Below, piece by piece: positions 25,497 through 35,831 of a stretch of 64,000 nt of DNA. Origin of the DNA: Armatimonadota bacterium (lineage in GTDB: Bacteria; Armatimonadota; Fimbriimonadia; Fimbriimonadales; ATM1); the NCBI GenBank assembly GCA_021324165.1, contig JAJPJR010000079.1:28130-92129 (forward strand). The letters are read 5' to 3'. The notes beneath the pieces were generated by a model. The model was given only the letters and a program-made list of their open reading frames with translations, did not search any database and was not told where the DNA came from. Numbering within the stretch: position 1 is the stretch's first letter; each line of letters begins with the position of its first letter. Position numbers and translations under genes: made by a program.

Positions 25497-25874
25497 GTGT
25501 TTTCGATCCTTGCCCTATCGGTTCGATTGCCGTGCCGAAGCCTCAAGCGGACGACCGAGTTCTACACCAAGCTGTTGGGGTTTTCGGTTCAAACGGCATG
25601 GCCCGAAGAAAACCCAGAATACGCGGGGCTGAGGTTCGGCGATGTGCTCGTTGCCTTTTACGAAGTTTCGGATCTGCCTGCGATTCGGGCAAGTTTTGTT
25701 TTGGAAACCGACGATGCGATGGAGATTTATCGCCGCGTTCAAAACGAAGCGACGGTCTTGTGGGGGCCGGAGGTTTATTTTTATGGCTGCCGCGAATTCT
25801 GTTTTGAAGATCCCGACGGCCATCAGATTATCATTTCGGAAATCACGAACGATCCGGTTACGTGCGAAGGATAA
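25497..25874 (+). CDS. VOC/glyoxalase superfamily protein
   Basis: 125 residues from a GTG, with the vicinal-oxygen-chelate fold: LTTEF-like opening TTEFYTKLLGFSVQ, the central FGDVLVAFYEV and the closing CFEDPDGHQIIISEI with the conserved glutamate and DPDGH. Members include glyoxalases, dioxygenases and antibiotic-binding proteins; the substrate here is unknown. The last 17 bases overlap the 3' end of the facing rhamnosidase gene. Leaderless expression is likely. Confidence 0.85.
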   Translation: MFSILALSVRLPCRSLKRTTEFYTKLLGFSVQTAWPEENPEYAGLRFGDVLVAFYEVSDLPAIRASFVLETDDAMEIYRRVQNEATVLWGPEVYFYGCREFCFEDPDGHQIIISEITNDPVTCEG

Positions 25875-28149
25875 CAACGTGTCTTCCCGGACCCAGTTTC
25901 GGCTTCGCGCTTTGAACGGTTTTTCCATCCAACACACATTCGCGCGTTTGATTCGCGATCTGCGCGGTCATGCCGCTTGGAACCGTGCAAACGATTTTCA
26001 TGCCGTCTGACTGCTTTTCGGCGCGCACTTTCAGCAGTCCGAACGGCGTCGGCACGTCGCCTTCGGCGAAACTCAAATCGCCCAAATCGGGCTCGATCAC
26101 GGCTTCGCGGAACCCGCCCGCAACGGGCCTCACTCCAAGCACCCGTTCGGTAAGGAAACTCGTGGGGCCCGAAGACCAGCCGTGCGAAAGGCTCACGAAG
26201 TAGCCGTTATCGTTATCGGCGTTCAAATGCCGGTGAAAATCCTCTTTGGGCCACTTTGGGTCGTAGCCTTCCCACCAGCTCGTCGCTCCCTGCGCGAGCA
26301 TTCCGCCCCAATACTTTCGAATGAAATCCACGGCTTCTTGCGTGTGGCCGGCCATGCTCATCGCAAAGATCACATAGTTATTGTAATAAGGCGTAGCCTG
26401 AATCTCCCACGCTTTTGAATTTGGATTCAATACTGCGTTCCAAATCGCCGCCTTTTGCTCATCGTTCGCAACTCCGGAATAGATCGCCATCGCGTTGGAT
26501 TGACGCCTGTCGCCGAACACGCCGTTTGCATCGGCAAAGTTTTGTTGTGCGCAGCGCGTGAGGTCTGCGGCCAAATTGCGATATTTTGCGGCGTTCTGAT
26601 TATCGCCGAGTTCGGCAAGCAAAAACGCCGCCTCTTTTACTGCTTTGGTAAAGAAGAGATGGGTTGCCATTCTTGCGAAAGGTGTATCGCCGTTGAATTC
26701 AGGAGCCCAGTCTACGAACGGCCACTGCCCCCTTTTGTTAGCAAACAGGCCGTTTGCATCCATTTCGCCTTCGAAGTATTCGAGCATAGAAAGGATCAGC
26801 TCATGCTGCTTTTTCAGATACTCAAAATCGCCCACGTGGCGGTGAAAATCCGCCAGCCCGCAAAGCCAAGCGCACGAATATCCCGGAATGCCGTTGACAT
26901 GGCTGTTGGGAAGCTGATTCGGAGGTTTTGGGCCCTGCGCGTCGCTGCGAAGCCTTTGCATGGTCTGTTCCAACAAGAACTTATCAAAAAACACGTTGTT
27001 GATCACTTCGGCTTCCACATGCAGATCGCCCATCCACCGCATTCGATCGCGTTTTGGAGCGTCCCAAATATCTTCCTGCATGCAAAGATGCACGGTGTTC
27101 GCGCCCATGTACCAGATGCGCGTGAGCAGAGGATCGGAACATTCGAACCGCCCTTTGTATTCCACGGGGTAATACAGATGATCGAACGTGAATGTAAACC
27201 GCGCGCTGGTTTCGAACGAGATTTTTGCAAAACGCATTGCGGTGTACGGCGTAAAAGCCGGTTCTGCCGCGCGCAGCGAAACCTGTGTGTTCGTCCACGG
27301 CTTGTTGATCGCCTCTTCGCGCGATTCGCCTGTGCCGATGGTAATGCGCGCGTCTTTGTCGGCGGTCACTTTCACCCGTCCCGTGAGTTCCTGGCCAAAA
27401 TCCAACACGAAACTGGTTTCGCCTGTGCCTCTTCGGTTGATGCGGATGCGTGCGGTCGAGCCTTTCTTCACCGATTCAAGACCCGAAAACGCCGTCGGAT
27501 CTTTCACGTCCGAATATCCCACCGCAAACATCGTGAGGTGCCGCAGATAGTCAGGTTCCAACCGAATGGGAACGGGCCAGCCTTTCAGGCGTCCTCCCCA
27601 CGGATCCATCCCGGCATCGCCGAGTTCCACAGCGTTGTGGTTTGTGCCTTCCACTTTCCAAGTTTTGTCGGTGAACAACGCCGGCGCTCCATTGATTTCG
27701 AACCGCGCGAGCACGCCTCCCGGCCCGCCCGCGTTCACGGCTTCGATGCGGATCGTGTTTGTGCCGGCTGTGAGTGCCGATGCGATGTCATAGCGCCGCG
27801 CCGTGTCCCAAACAAAATCGTTGTTCGGCTCAGGCGTGGTCATTCCGATCTTTTTGCCGTTGACAAACAGAACAAAAAAGTTGTCCGCAGTGACATAGGC
27901 AGCCGCTTTGGAAGGAGCTTCTCTTAGCGAAAACGACCGCGAAAACGTGAAGGTTTCGGTTTGCGATCCGCCAATCACGGCGGAACCCGCATCGCTCCAA
28001 ATCCATTTCGCATCCAACGGAAGTTTTTTCGGCGCGGAAACCGGTTTCGGAACTGGAAAGCCGTAAGTGGGATCAATAGTCGGCGGCCGTGTTTGTGCAC
28101 ACAAAGCCGGAGCTAAGCAAACGATTAAGAATCCCGAAACTGTTTTCAT
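25858..28149 (-). CDS. Exported alpha-L-rhamnosidase (GH78)
   Basis: 763 residues. A signal peptide (MKTVSGFLIVCLAPALCA) is followed by an N-terminal carbohydrate-binding jelly roll (YVTADNFFVLFVNGKKIG), a linking beta domain (FVLDFGQELTGRVKV) and an (alpha/alpha)6 barrel. The barrel has the catalytic-site segments WDAPKRDRMRWMGDLHVEAE and YSCAWLCGLADFHR, and the C-terminal beta domain contains LRVRAEKQ-like strands. It releases L-rhamnose from plant or microbial glycans. The start overlaps the binding-protein stop by one base (TGATG), tying it to the rhamnose-type importer. Confidence 0.9.
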   Translation of the reverse strand: MKTVSGFLIVCLAPALCAQTRPPTIDPTYGFPVPKPVSAPKKLPLDAKWIWSDAGSAVIGGSQTETFTFSRSFSLREAPSKAAAYVTADNFFVLFVNGKKIGMTTPEPNNDFVWDTARRYDIASALTAGTNTIRIEAVNAGGPGGVLARFEINGAPALFTDKTWKVEGTNHNAVELGDAGMDPWGGRLKGWPVPIRLEPDYLRHLTMFAVGYSDVKDPTAFSGLESVKKGSTARIRINRRGTGETSFVLDFGQELTGRVKVTADKDARITIGTGESREEAINKPWTNTQVSLRAAEPAFTPYTAMRFAKISFETSARFTFTFDHLYYPVEYKGRFECSDPLLTRIWYMGANTVHLCMQEDIWDAPKRDRMRWMGDLHVEAEVINNVFFDKFLLEQTMQRLRSDAQGPKPPNQLPNSHVNGIPGYSCAWLCGLADFHRHVGDFEYLKKQHELILSMLEYFEGEMDANGLFANKRGQWPFVDWAPEFNGDTPFARMATHLFFTKAVKEAAFLLAELGDNQNAAKYRNLAADLTRCAQQNFADANGVFGDRRQSNAMAIYSGVANDEQKAAIWNAVLNPNSKAWEIQATPYYNNYVIFAMSMAGHTQEAVDFIRKYWGGMLAQGATSWWEGYDPKWPKEDFHRHLNADNDNGYFVSLSHGWSSGPTSFLTERVLGVRPVAGGFREAVIEPDLGDLSFAEGDVPTPFGLLKVRAEKQSDGMKIVCTVPSGMTAQIANQTRECVLDGKTVQSAKPKLGPGRHVVILRT

Positions 28150-29165
28150 CAGAAGTGGTACTCGTTGATGGTGTTTTGGTCGAAGGTAACAAGCGGACCG
28201 GTGATCACCACATTGTTCTTCCCGAAACTTCGTTTGCCGATTTCGGGCAGCTCGAACTCCACGCCCTCGCCGGGCTTCACTTTGCCCTGTTTAATGCTGA
28301 TTGCGAGCGAGCAGGCGAGCCTGCCCATCTCGCGCGGGCTCCAAAGCTGGAACGCTTTGACCACCCCGTCCTGCACGAACTTTCTCATCTGGTTTGGGGT
28401 GCTGAGCCCGGTAAGCGCAACGCTGGGATATTTGTTTGCGATCTGAAGCGCCTGGGCGGCGGCTGCAAGGCCGACGCTTGTCGGCGAAACGATTCCTCGC
28501 AGGTTCGGGTGTTTGGTCAGCAGACCTTCGGCTTCGGTGGCGCTTTTTTGGGGTTCATCGTCTCCATAGGCGATTTCGACGAGTTTCATTTTTGAGTATT
28601 TCGGCTGCGCGAGCGCATCTTTCATTCCCGCGATCCACGCGTTTTGATTGGGCGCATCGCGCGTTGCGCTCAAGATGGCGATCTCGCCCTGATAGCCGAT
28701 CTGGCTTCCCAAAAGTTCGATCTGGCTTTCGCCCACTTTCGAAAAATCGGTGGGAAGAACCGAAGCATCGCGGTGCGCTTCGTTGCCTGCCAAATCCGCA
28801 TCCACGGTTATCACGACGATTCCGGCTTTTCTTGCATCGTCCAGCACGGCGTTCAGCGCATCGGGACTGTTTGGAGAGATCGCGATGATGTTCACGCCCC
28901 GTTGAATCTGCTCTTTCAAAATCGGTATCTGCGATGTTGCTTCGGCGGTTGATGGAGCGATCGTCGAAAACTCGCACCCTTGCTGTTTGCACACCTCTTC
29001 AAAGCCTGCCACGATCTCGTTGAAATACGGATTGCCCGTGTTTTTTGGAATGTAAACCACGCTCAGGCGCGAGCCGGAACTGTTGTTCTGCACGGTCTCG
29101 CGCTTCTCGCATGCGGCGAAAAACAGCATGCCCAAAAGAGACAAAACCACCCAAACTTTTGACAC
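28149..29165 (-). CDS. RhaS-like sugar-binding lipoprotein
   Basis: 338 residues from a GTG at 29165; a longer frame runs back into the permease gene. The lipoprotein signal VWVVLSLLGMLFFAAC has a lipobox FAAC. The mature domain begins LSVVYIPKNTGNPYFNEIV and contains IIAISPNSPDALNAVL, ITVDADLAGNEAHRD and the C-terminal AFQLWSPREMGRLACSL, a pattern close to the rhamnose-binding protein of CUT2 transporters. The gene is followed directly by the GH78 rhamnosidase, supporting L-rhamnose as ligand. Confidence 0.87.
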   Translation of the reverse strand: MSKVWVVLSLLGMLFFAACEKRETVQNNSSGSRLSVVYIPKNTGNPYFNEIVAGFEEVCKQQGCEFSTIAPSTAEATSQIPILKEQIQRGVNIIAISPNSPDALNAVLDDARKAGIVVITVDADLAGNEAHRDASVLPTDFSKVGESQIELLGSQIGYQGEIAILSATRDAPNQNAWIAGMKDALAQPKYSKMKLVEIAYGDDEPQKSATEAEGLLTKHPNLRGIVSPTSVGLAAAAQALQIANKYPSVALTGLSTPNQMRKFVQDGVVKAFQLWSPREMGRLACSLAISIKQGKVKPGEGVEFELPEIGKRSFGKNNVVITGPLVTFDQNTINEYHF

Positions 29166-29172
29166 GATGCAC

Positions 29173-30123
29173 CTATTCGGCACGGCCGGCAAGCCCTCCT
29201 GCCTTCGCCCCTGAAAAAACCCCGCCGATGGCAAGCGTCAGCACCAGAACCGCACCTATGATCGTGAGTTGAATCTCGGTTTTGACATTCGCAAGGCCCA
29301 AACTCACATGAACCGCGGCCATCAACAACAGCGCCAGGAACGACCCGGTCATCGTCGCTTTTCCTCCATAAATGCTCGTTCCGCCGAGAACGGTGGCTGT
29401 GATCACCTCCAGCTCCAACCCCCTCGCGTGATCGTAGCGCGCCACGCCCAATCGGGAATCCATCATCACTCCCGCAATTCCCGCCATCAGGCCCGAAAGA
29501 GCGAACACGCTCAAAACGATTCTGTTCACCTTAATTGCCGAATACTCGGAAGCGGTGGAGTTTGCGCCGATCGCGATCACCCTCCTTCCGAAAGTGGTCT
29601 TGGCGAGCGCCACCCCAAACGCCGCCGCAAGCACCACAAAAACCGCAAACGGCACGGGAACGATTCCGCCCGGCAGATACCAACGATCAATTCCGCAAAG
29701 CGATTCAGGAAATTTCACCGAAGCCGCACCCATCAGCGCCTGCGCGATTCCGCGATACAGAGCGAGCGTTCCCAAGGTCACCAAAAACGATGGCAGGTTT
29801 GCATAGGCAACCAGAAGCCCGTTCACAATTCCAAGCATCGTTCCCAAACCGATGCCGATGCAAATTCCCACCGCGGGATGCACCCCCATTTGAAGCAGCT
29901 TTGCCGTTGCGCACGACACCAGCGCCAGATTCGATGCAGCCGATAAATCAATCTGCCCAAGCGCGATGACGAAGGTCATTCCAATAACCAGCAGCCCCGT
30001 TTCAACATGAAGTGAAGTGGAATCGAGCAGGTAGCGCAAATCCCAAAAATGCGGCGACAGCATGCCTCCCGCGATCATCGCCGCCGCAAGAAGACCGAGC
30101 GGCACCAACTCTGCCCTCTTCAC
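29173..30123 (-). CDS. CUT2 ABC permease, second subunit (rhamnose-type)
   Basis: 316 residues from a GTG at 30123 that overlaps the upstream permease stop as GTGA; an ATG at 30150 is an alternative. RbsC-type signature LGQIDLSAASNLALVS in the first third and VLGGTSIYGGKATMTGS near the end. About nine helices. With the preceding permease it should form a heterodimeric channel. No ATPase gene lies in this operon. Confidence 0.9.
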   Translation of the reverse strand: MKRAELVPLGLLAAAMIAGGMLSPHFWDLRYLLDSTSLHVETGLLVIGMTFVIALGQIDLSAASNLALVSCATAKLLQMGVHPAVGICIGIGLGTMLGIVNGLLVAYANLPSFLVTLGTLALYRGIAQALMGAASVKFPESLCGIDRWYLPGGIVPVPFAVFVVLAAAFGVALAKTTFGRRVIAIGANSTASEYSAIKVNRIVLSVFALSGLMAGIAGVMMDSRLGVARYDHARGLELEVITATVLGGTSIYGGKATMTGSFLALLLMAAVHVSLGLANVKTEIQLTIIGAVLVLTLAIGGVFSGAKAGGLAGRAE

Positions 30124-31121
30124 CGCGAAGCGCTCCTGAAGCGCGGCCATTTCGCGGCCAACGCATCCAGCCAAAGCGCAGCGATGATCACCGCGCCATA
30201 AACCAGCTGCTGCCAATCGGCCTCGATGTGCAGCACCGACAACCCCACGAAAACGGTGGACAAAAACACGCACCCCAAAAACGCCCCGATCACGGTTCCT
30301 GCGCCGCCCCGGATGTCGCAGCCGCCAACCACAACCGCCGCGATGCTCATCAGTTCCAACCCCAAACCGGCAGTCGCGGGATTCACGAATCCGAACTTCG
30401 AGGCGTACATCAACCCCGCAAATCCCGCGAGCGCACCGCAGATCGCATACGCTCCGATGACCGTTGCGAAGACTGGAACCGCCCGCAACCGCGCCGCCTC
30501 CGAATTGGAACCGATGGCAAAAAGCCGCAGCCCCCACACGGTTCGATGCGCGAGCACAAACACCAAAGCGAAGAACGCCAGTGCGATGATCAGAAGCCAA
30601 GGCACGGACAACTGACCGATCTTGAAAGGCCCTTGCAGCGACCAGGCGGTGAGCGCGTTCGGAATGTCGTTCGAGTCAATCTGCTGTCCCCTCGAAATGA
30701 TAAAGGTCAGCCCTCGAAAGATACTCATCGTGCCCAGCGTCGCCACAACCGGCGGTACCGCAAGCCGCGCGACAAGCAGCCCGTTGATCAACCCGAAAAC
30801 AACCCCCATGCCCAACGCCGCGCCGGCGGCCAAACTCATCGGGAGATTCGGAAAACTGCGGAACATCAGCCCCAGGCAGATTCCTGCCAGCCCCACCATC
30901 GAGCCCACCGATACATCAATCCCCCGCGACACGATGACCAGCATCTGCCCCAAGGCGACCACCAACAGCAGCGGAACGGCCAGCAAGACGGTGTTGAGCG
31001 AGGAAGGCGATAACAGCCGGGGGTCCTTCAGCCAGCCTGCCGCCAGCACAAGCAGAATCAGAACCGCCGACCGCACCTCCGGCCGCCAGACGCCCGATCG
31101 AACCGCTGCCGGCCCTACCAC
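30120..31121 (-). CDS. CUT2 ABC permease, first subunit (rhamnose-type)
   Basis: About 333 residues. The start is uncertain: I use the GTG at 31121, eight bases after a TAAAAC. Other GTG codons lie on both sides, and the longer open frame into 31574 is the shadow of the divergent gene. The family signature SRGIDVSVGSMVGLAGICLG and the C-terminal loop VVGGCDIRGGAGTVIGAFLG are clear, with about nine helices. First gene of the operon permease-permease-binding protein-GH78. Confidence 0.88.
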   Translation of the reverse strand: MVGPAAVRSGVWRPEVRSAVLILLVLAAGWLKDPRLLSPSSLNTVLLAVPLLLVVALGQMLVIVSRGIDVSVGSMVGLAGICLGLMFRSFPNLPMSLAAGAALGMGVVFGLINGLLVARLAVPPVVATLGTMSIFRGLTFIISRGQQIDSNDIPNALTAWSLQGPFKIGQLSVPWLLIIALAFFALVFVLAHRTVWGLRLFAIGSNSEAARLRAVPVFATVIGAYAICGALAGFAGLMYASKFGFVNPATAGLGLELMSIAAVVVGGCDIRGGAGTVIGAFLGCVFLSTVFVGLSVLHIEADWQQLVYGAVIIAALWLDALAAKWPRFRSASR

Positions 31122-31175
31122 GAATGACAGTTTTACACCCACAGCGCCCGCCGGAACGTTCCAAACGGAGATAAT

Positions 31176-34100
31176 ATGAACTCGATGCGGAGAGTTTTTT
31201 GGATTCTCTCGGGAGCAGCCGGTGCGGCGGCGGCGATCGCGTTCGCTCGGCAATCGCCGCCGGAGCCGAAGATTGATTTCAACCGCGACGTGCGGCCGAC
31301 CCTTTTCAAGTGTCTTTCGTGTCACGGCCCCACGAACGGAGAGGGCACTGCGGGCTTGCGGCTCGATTCGTTCGAGGCCGCAACCAAAACTCTTCCCAGC
31401 GGCAGACGCGCGATCGTTCCTTTCAAGCCGGAAGACAGCGAGCTGTTGCAGCGCGTTGAAGCCTCGGACGAAACGGTTCGAATGCCGCCAGCCTTCACCC
31501 ACAAAACTGTTACTCAAGAAGAGATCGGGGTTCTGCGCGAATGGATTAATGAAGGCGCCGTGTTCAAACAGCATTGGGCGTTTGTCAAACCGATTCGATT
31601 TGCTCCGCCCAAAGTCAAAGAGACGGCGTGGCCCAAAAACGACATTGACAGGTTTGTGCTCGCAAAACTCGAAGCCGCGGGATTGAAGCCTTCACCCGAA
31701 GCCGACAAACGCACGCTCATCCGCCGCGCAACGCTCGATATCACGGGCTTGCCGCCGACGCCGCAGGAGGTTCAAACGTTTTTGAACGACCGTTCTGCAA
31801 ACGCATATGAGAAGGTTGTAGACCGGCTGCTGGCCTCGCCGCGATATGGCGAACGGATGGCGATGGACTGGATGGATTACGCCCGCTATGCCGACAGCAA
31901 CGGCTACCAGGCCGATTACGAACGGTTTCAATGGCGTTGGCGCGATTGGGTGATTGACGCGTTCAACAAAAACATGCCGTATGACCAGTTCACGATCGAA
32001 CAGATCGCGGGCGATCTTCTTCCTAATCCGACGCTCGATCAGAAACTCGCGACGGCGTTCAACCGCAATCACCGCATCAACACCGAAGGTGGAGTCATAG
32101 CCGAAGAGTGGCGCGTGGAAAACGTGATTGATCGTGTGGAGACAACCAGCGAAGTGTGGCTCGGCCTTACTGCCGGATGCGCAAGATGTCACGACCACAA
32201 ATATGATCCGCTCACGACGAGGGATTTTTATCGGATCTTTGCCTATTTCAACAACGTGCCCGAATCGGGAACCGGTGAAGAGCGTCCCGTGAATCATCCG
32301 CCCCTGATGCTTGCGCCTTATCCCGATCAAGCCGCGCAGCTCGAGGAGCTCGATCGCAGCCTCGTTCAACTGCAGAAATCGCGCGATCAGATGATCGAAG
32401 CAAACATTCCGGCTGCAAAGAGATGGAAACTGCCGAGCGAACCGCTTTCTGCTGAACTTCGGAGCGCGCTCGAAGCAGGTTTTCAACTCTCTGCTTCGCC
32501 CAAGCGCACTTACGGCAAGGGCGATCAGCCGAAAGTGATTGGAAAAGTGACGGCGGACGAGGGCAAGTCGAGCGGAGCGATTCTTACCGGCGATGAAGGG
32601 TACGTAAGCGCAGGAAAAATCGGCGACGTGGACAAAACTGACGCGTTTTCTTATGGCGCGTGGGTTTTCCCGACCGAAGGCAACGGCGCAGCCATCGCAA
32701 AGATGGATTCCAACGCCGATTTTCGCGGATGGGATCTTTACTTCGACGGCGCAAGGCCGATGGTGCATCTCATCAGCAAATGGCCCGAAAACAGTTTGAA
32801 GATTATCGCGCGCCAAACCGTGCCGATGAATCGGTGGAGCCACGTGTTCGTTACTTACGACGGCTCTGCAAAACCGGAAGGATTGCGGCTTTATATTGAC
32901 GGTCGAAGCGTTCCCGTTGATGTGGAGACGAACTCACTCACCGGATCGCTCAAAAACAACGTTGATTTCACCATTGGCCGCCGCACCAACAGCAACGTGT
33001 TCAAAGGAAAAATTGACGATCCGATGTTTTTCCGAAAAGCGCTCTCGGGTGCGGAAGTGGTGAAAGTGATGAACGCACATGCCGCTCAGCGGCTGCGAGC
33101 AATTGCCGATTCCAAACGAACCCAAGATCAAAACAAAGAGCTTTCGCGGCTTTACCTGAGCGAAAACAGCAAGCGGTTCGAAGACCTCAACGATCAGATT
33201 CGCGCAACAAACGATCGAAAGTCCGCGGTGCTGGCCAACGTTTCGACCGTGATGATCATGCAAGAGATGGATAAGCCGCGCGAATGCTTTGTGCTTACGC
33301 GCGGACAATATGACAAGCACGGCGAAAAAGTAACTGCCGGGCTGCCGGCGTTTCTTCCGCCCATGCCCAAAGGCGCGCCGAACAACAGGCTTGGATTGGC
33401 CGAATGGATCGTTTCGCCCGAAAACCCTCTCACGCCCCGCGTGACGGTGAACAGGTTGTGGGAGCGGTTTTTCGGGGTTGGAATCGTTGCAACATCGGAA
33501 GATATGGGCACGCGCGCCGAGTTTCCATCGCATCCTGAACTATTGGATTATCTTGCCACCGAACTGATTCGGCTGAAATGGAATTTGAAGGCGATGATCA
33601 AAGAGATTGTGATGAGCGCAACGTATCGCCAAGCATCTTTTCAAAACGCTGAAGGCGAAAGAGTGGATCCGCAAAACCGGCTGTTGTGGCGCGGCGCACG
33701 GTTTAGGCTCCCTGCCGAAACGATCCGCGATCAGGCACTTTTTGCTGCCGGGCTGCTCGTGGAAAAACTCGGCGGCCCTTCCGTCCGCCCCTATCAGCCC
33801 GAAGGAATTTGGGATGAAACCAACGTTTACGGCAACCTGCGGAACTACAAGCACGATACGGGCGACGGTCTGTATCGCCGCAGTCTTTACACCATTTGGA
33901 AACGCACGGCGGCTCCGCCCGAAATGACTACGTTCGACGTGCCCGCGCGCGAAACCTGCCGCGTCAAGCGGGCACGCACCAACACGCCGCTGCAAGCGCT
34001 CACGCTTTTGAACGACGAAACGTTTGTCGAAGCCGCCCGCGTGCTTGCCCAAAGAATGATTCGCGAAGGAGGCACGACACCTCAAAGCCGAATCGCTTAC

Positions 34101-34331
34101 GGTTTTTCGCTGCTTCTTGCAAGAAGCCCATCGCAACAGGAGTTGGAAATACTCCTTCCGGGAGTGTTGCGCAGAATTGATTATTACAAACGCAACCCGA
34201 ACGATGCGATCGCGCTGCTTTCGATCGGAGAAAAACTTCCCGATATGAACATCAACTTTGCCGAACTCGCCGCCTATACGGTAACGGCGAGCGCGCTGCT
34301 CAATCTTGACGAAACGGTGACCAAAGAATGA
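31176..34331 (+). CDS. Exported DUF1549/DUF1553 protein with cytochrome-c-like and LamG domains
   Basis: 1051 residues in the Planctomycetes-type arrangement. An N-terminal signal or anchor is followed by a PSCyt1 cytochrome domain with heme motif CLSCH at residues 46-50. DUF1549 begins near residue 150 ([43 protein letters not shown]). A LamG-like jelly roll spans roughly residues 480-620 ([18 protein letters not shown]). DUF1553 fills the C-terminal third ([34 protein letters not shown]). Exact function unknown; polysaccharide or sulfated-glycan use has been proposed for the family. GGAG precedes the ATG. The stop overlaps the DUF1501 gene as ATGA. Confidence 0.93.
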   Translation: MNSMRRVFWILSGAAGAAAAIAFARQSPPEPKIDFNRDVRPTLFKCLSCHGPTNGEGTAGLRLDSFEAATKTLPSGRRAIVPFKPEDSELLQRVEASDETVRMPPAFTHKTVTQEEIGVLREWINEGAVFKQHWAFVKPIRFAPPKVKETAWPKNDIDRFVLAKLEAAGLKPSPEADKRTLIRRATLDITGLPPTPQEVQTFLNDRSANAYEKVVDRLLASPRYGERMAMDWMDYARYADSNGYQADYERFQWRWRDWVIDAFNKNMPYDQFTIEQIAGDLLPNPTLDQKLATAFNRNHRINTEGGVIAEEWRVENVIDRVETTSEVWLGLTAGCARCHDHKYDPLTTRDFYRIFAYFNNVPESGTGEERPVNHPPLMLAPYPDQAAQLEELDRSLVQLQKSRDQMIEANIPAAKRWKLPSEPLSAELRSALEAGFQLSASPKRTYGKGDQPKVIGKVTADEGKSSGAILTGDEGYVSAGKIGDVDKTDAFSYGAWVFPTEGNGAAIAKMDSNADFRGWDLYFDGARPMVHLISKWPENSLKIIARQTVPMNRWSHVFVTYDGSAKPEGLRLYIDGRSVPVDVETNSLTGSLKNNVDFTIGRRTNSNVFKGKIDDPMFFRKALSGAEVVKVMNAHAAQRLRAIADSKRTQDQNKELSRLYLSENSKRFEDLNDQIRATNDRKSAVLANVSTVMIMQEMDKPRECFVLTRGQYDKHGEKVTAGLPAFLPPMPKGAPNNRLGLAEWIVSPENPLTPRVTVNRLWERFFGVGIVATSEDMGTRAEFPSHPELLDYLATELIRLKWNLKAMIKEIVMSATYRQASFQNAEGERVDPQNRLLWRGARFRLPAETIRDQALFAAGLLVEKLGGPSVRPYQPEGIWDETNVYGNLRNYKHDTGDGLYRRSLYTIWKRTAAPPEMTTFDVPARETCRVKRARTNTPLQALTLLNDETFVEAARVLAQRMIREGGTTPQSRIAYGFSLLLARSPSQQELEILLPGVLRRIDYYKRNPNDAIALLSIGEKLPDMNINFAELAAYTVTASALLNLDETVTKE

Positions 34332-35803
34332 ATGAGAACAACCTGATTCGCCTTCAAGATCAGTTCAACCGAAGAACTTTCATTAGAAGAACCGGAGGAC
34401 TCGGGCTTGCGGCTCTCGCCACGATTTTCGCCGACGAAGGTTGGGCAAAAGCGGTTTTATCGGCGGATCAGCAAAAACGGTTCGGCGGTCTTGATGGAAT
34501 TCCGCACTTCGCGCCGAAAGCCAACCGCGTTATTTATCTTTTTCAATCAGGCGCGCCGTCGCAGCTGGATCTTTTCGACTACAAGCCCGAACTCGAAAAG
34601 CGCCGAGCAGAAGACCTTCCTGCGAGCGTTCGAATGGGCCAGCGTCTTACGGGAATGACCTCCGGCCAAAAAACGTTCCCCGTGGCGCCCAGCATTTTTA
34701 AATATGCGCAGCACGGCGAGGGCCGCATCTGGTTCAGCGAGATTCTTCCGCACATGGCGTCCATCGCCGATGAGATCTGCATGATCAAGTCCATGTATAC
34801 CGAAGCGATCAATCACGATCCTGCTGTTACGTTTTTTCAAACAGGGTTTCAGCTTGCAGGAAGGCCCAGCATCGGCTCGTGGCTGAGTTATGGTCTGGGA
34901 ACCATGAACAACGACCTTCCGGCGTTTGTGGTGCTCACCAGCAAAGGTTCAGGCCGTGCCGACGACCAGCCGCTTTATGATCGCCTGTGGGGCTCGGGTT
35001 TTCTGCCGACGCAGCATCAGGGAGTCAGATTCCGCAACACCGGCGATCCCGTGCTGTTTCTTTCCGACCCGCACGGAATTGACCGGGCAACCCGCCGCGA
35101 AATGCTCGATGAAATCGTGGGCCTGAACAAAATCAAAAAAGCCGTGGTGGGCGATCCGGAAATTGACACCCGGATTTCACAGTACGAACTCGCGTTTCGC
35201 ATGCAGACATCGGTTCCCGATCTGCTCGATATTTCAAAAGAGCCTTCGGCGATCATCGAAATGTACGGCCCCGATGTCAAACGGCCCGGCTCATACGCTT
35301 ACAACTGCCTGCTTGCGCGGCGGCTGGCAGAACGGGGAGTGCGCTTCGTTCAGCTTTTCCACATGGGATGGGATCATCATTTCGGACTGCCGATGGCGAT
35401 CCGCGGCCAAGCGAAAGATGTGGATCAACCCACAGCCGCGCTTATCAAAGATCTCAAGCAGCGGGGAATGCTGAATGACACCCTTGTGGTTTGGGGAGGC
35501 GAATTCGGAAGGACGGTGTATTCGCAGGGCGATCTGACACCCGACAACTACGGCCGAGACCATCATCCGCGGAACTTTGCTGTGTGGATGGCGGGCGCGG
35601 GAGTGAAAAAATCGCTCTCTTATGGCGAGACCGACGATTATTCTTACAACATCGTGGAAAACCCGGTGAGCGTGCACGATCTCCACGCCACCATGCTGAA
35701 CATTTTGGGAATTGACCACACGCGGCTCACCTATCGGTATCAAGGGCGCGACTTCCGCCTGACCGACGTGTTTGGCAATGTGGTGAAAGACCTGTTGGAG
35801 TAG
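34328..35803 (+). CDS. Tat-exported DUF1501 family protein
   Basis: 491 residues. The signal shows [20 protein letters not shown] at residues 15-34, a twin-arginine type. The mature part has the DUF1501 hallmarks [35 protein letters not shown] and [16 protein letters not shown] with [17 protein letters not shown], which resembles the alkaline-phosphatase/sulfatase fold. It is the standard partner of DUF1549/DUF1553 proteins and is translationally coupled to one here. The biochemical role of the pair is not established. Confidence 0.93.
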   Translation: MNENNLIRLQDQFNRRTFIRRTGGLGLAALATIFADEGWAKAVLSADQQKRFGGLDGIPHFAPKANRVIYLFQSGAPSQLDLFDYKPELEKRRAEDLPASVRMGQRLTGMTSGQKTFPVAPSIFKYAQHGEGRIWFSEILPHMASIADEICMIKSMYTEAINHDPAVTFFQTGFQLAGRPSIGSWLSYGLGTMNNDLPAFVVLTSKGSGRADDQPLYDRLWGSGFLPTQHQGVRFRNTGDPVLFLSDPHGIDRATRREMLDEIVGLNKIKKAVVGDPEIDTRISQYELAFRMQTSVPDLLDISKEPSAIIEMYGPDVKRPGSYAYNCLLARRLAERGVRFVQLFHMGWDHHFGLPMAIRGQAKDVDQPTAALIKDLKQRGMLNDTLVVWGGEFGRTVYSQGDLTPDNYGRDHHPRNFAVWMAGAGVKKSLSYGETDDYSYNIVENPVSVHDLHATMLNILGIDHTRLTYRYQGRDFRLTDVFGNVVKDLLE

Positions 35804-35831
35804 AATCCTGCTTGCAAACAAAGGGGTGCGC

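Noticed and set aside
26455..27927. 490-codon plus-strand frame opposite the GH78 gene
   Set aside because: Antisense shadow of the rhamnosidase; no family resemblance and histidine/arginine-rich.
30120..31574. Long frame extending the first rhamnose-type permease to 31574
   Set aside because: The extra part runs antisense inside the DUF1549/DUF1553 gene and lacks any membrane or family pattern.
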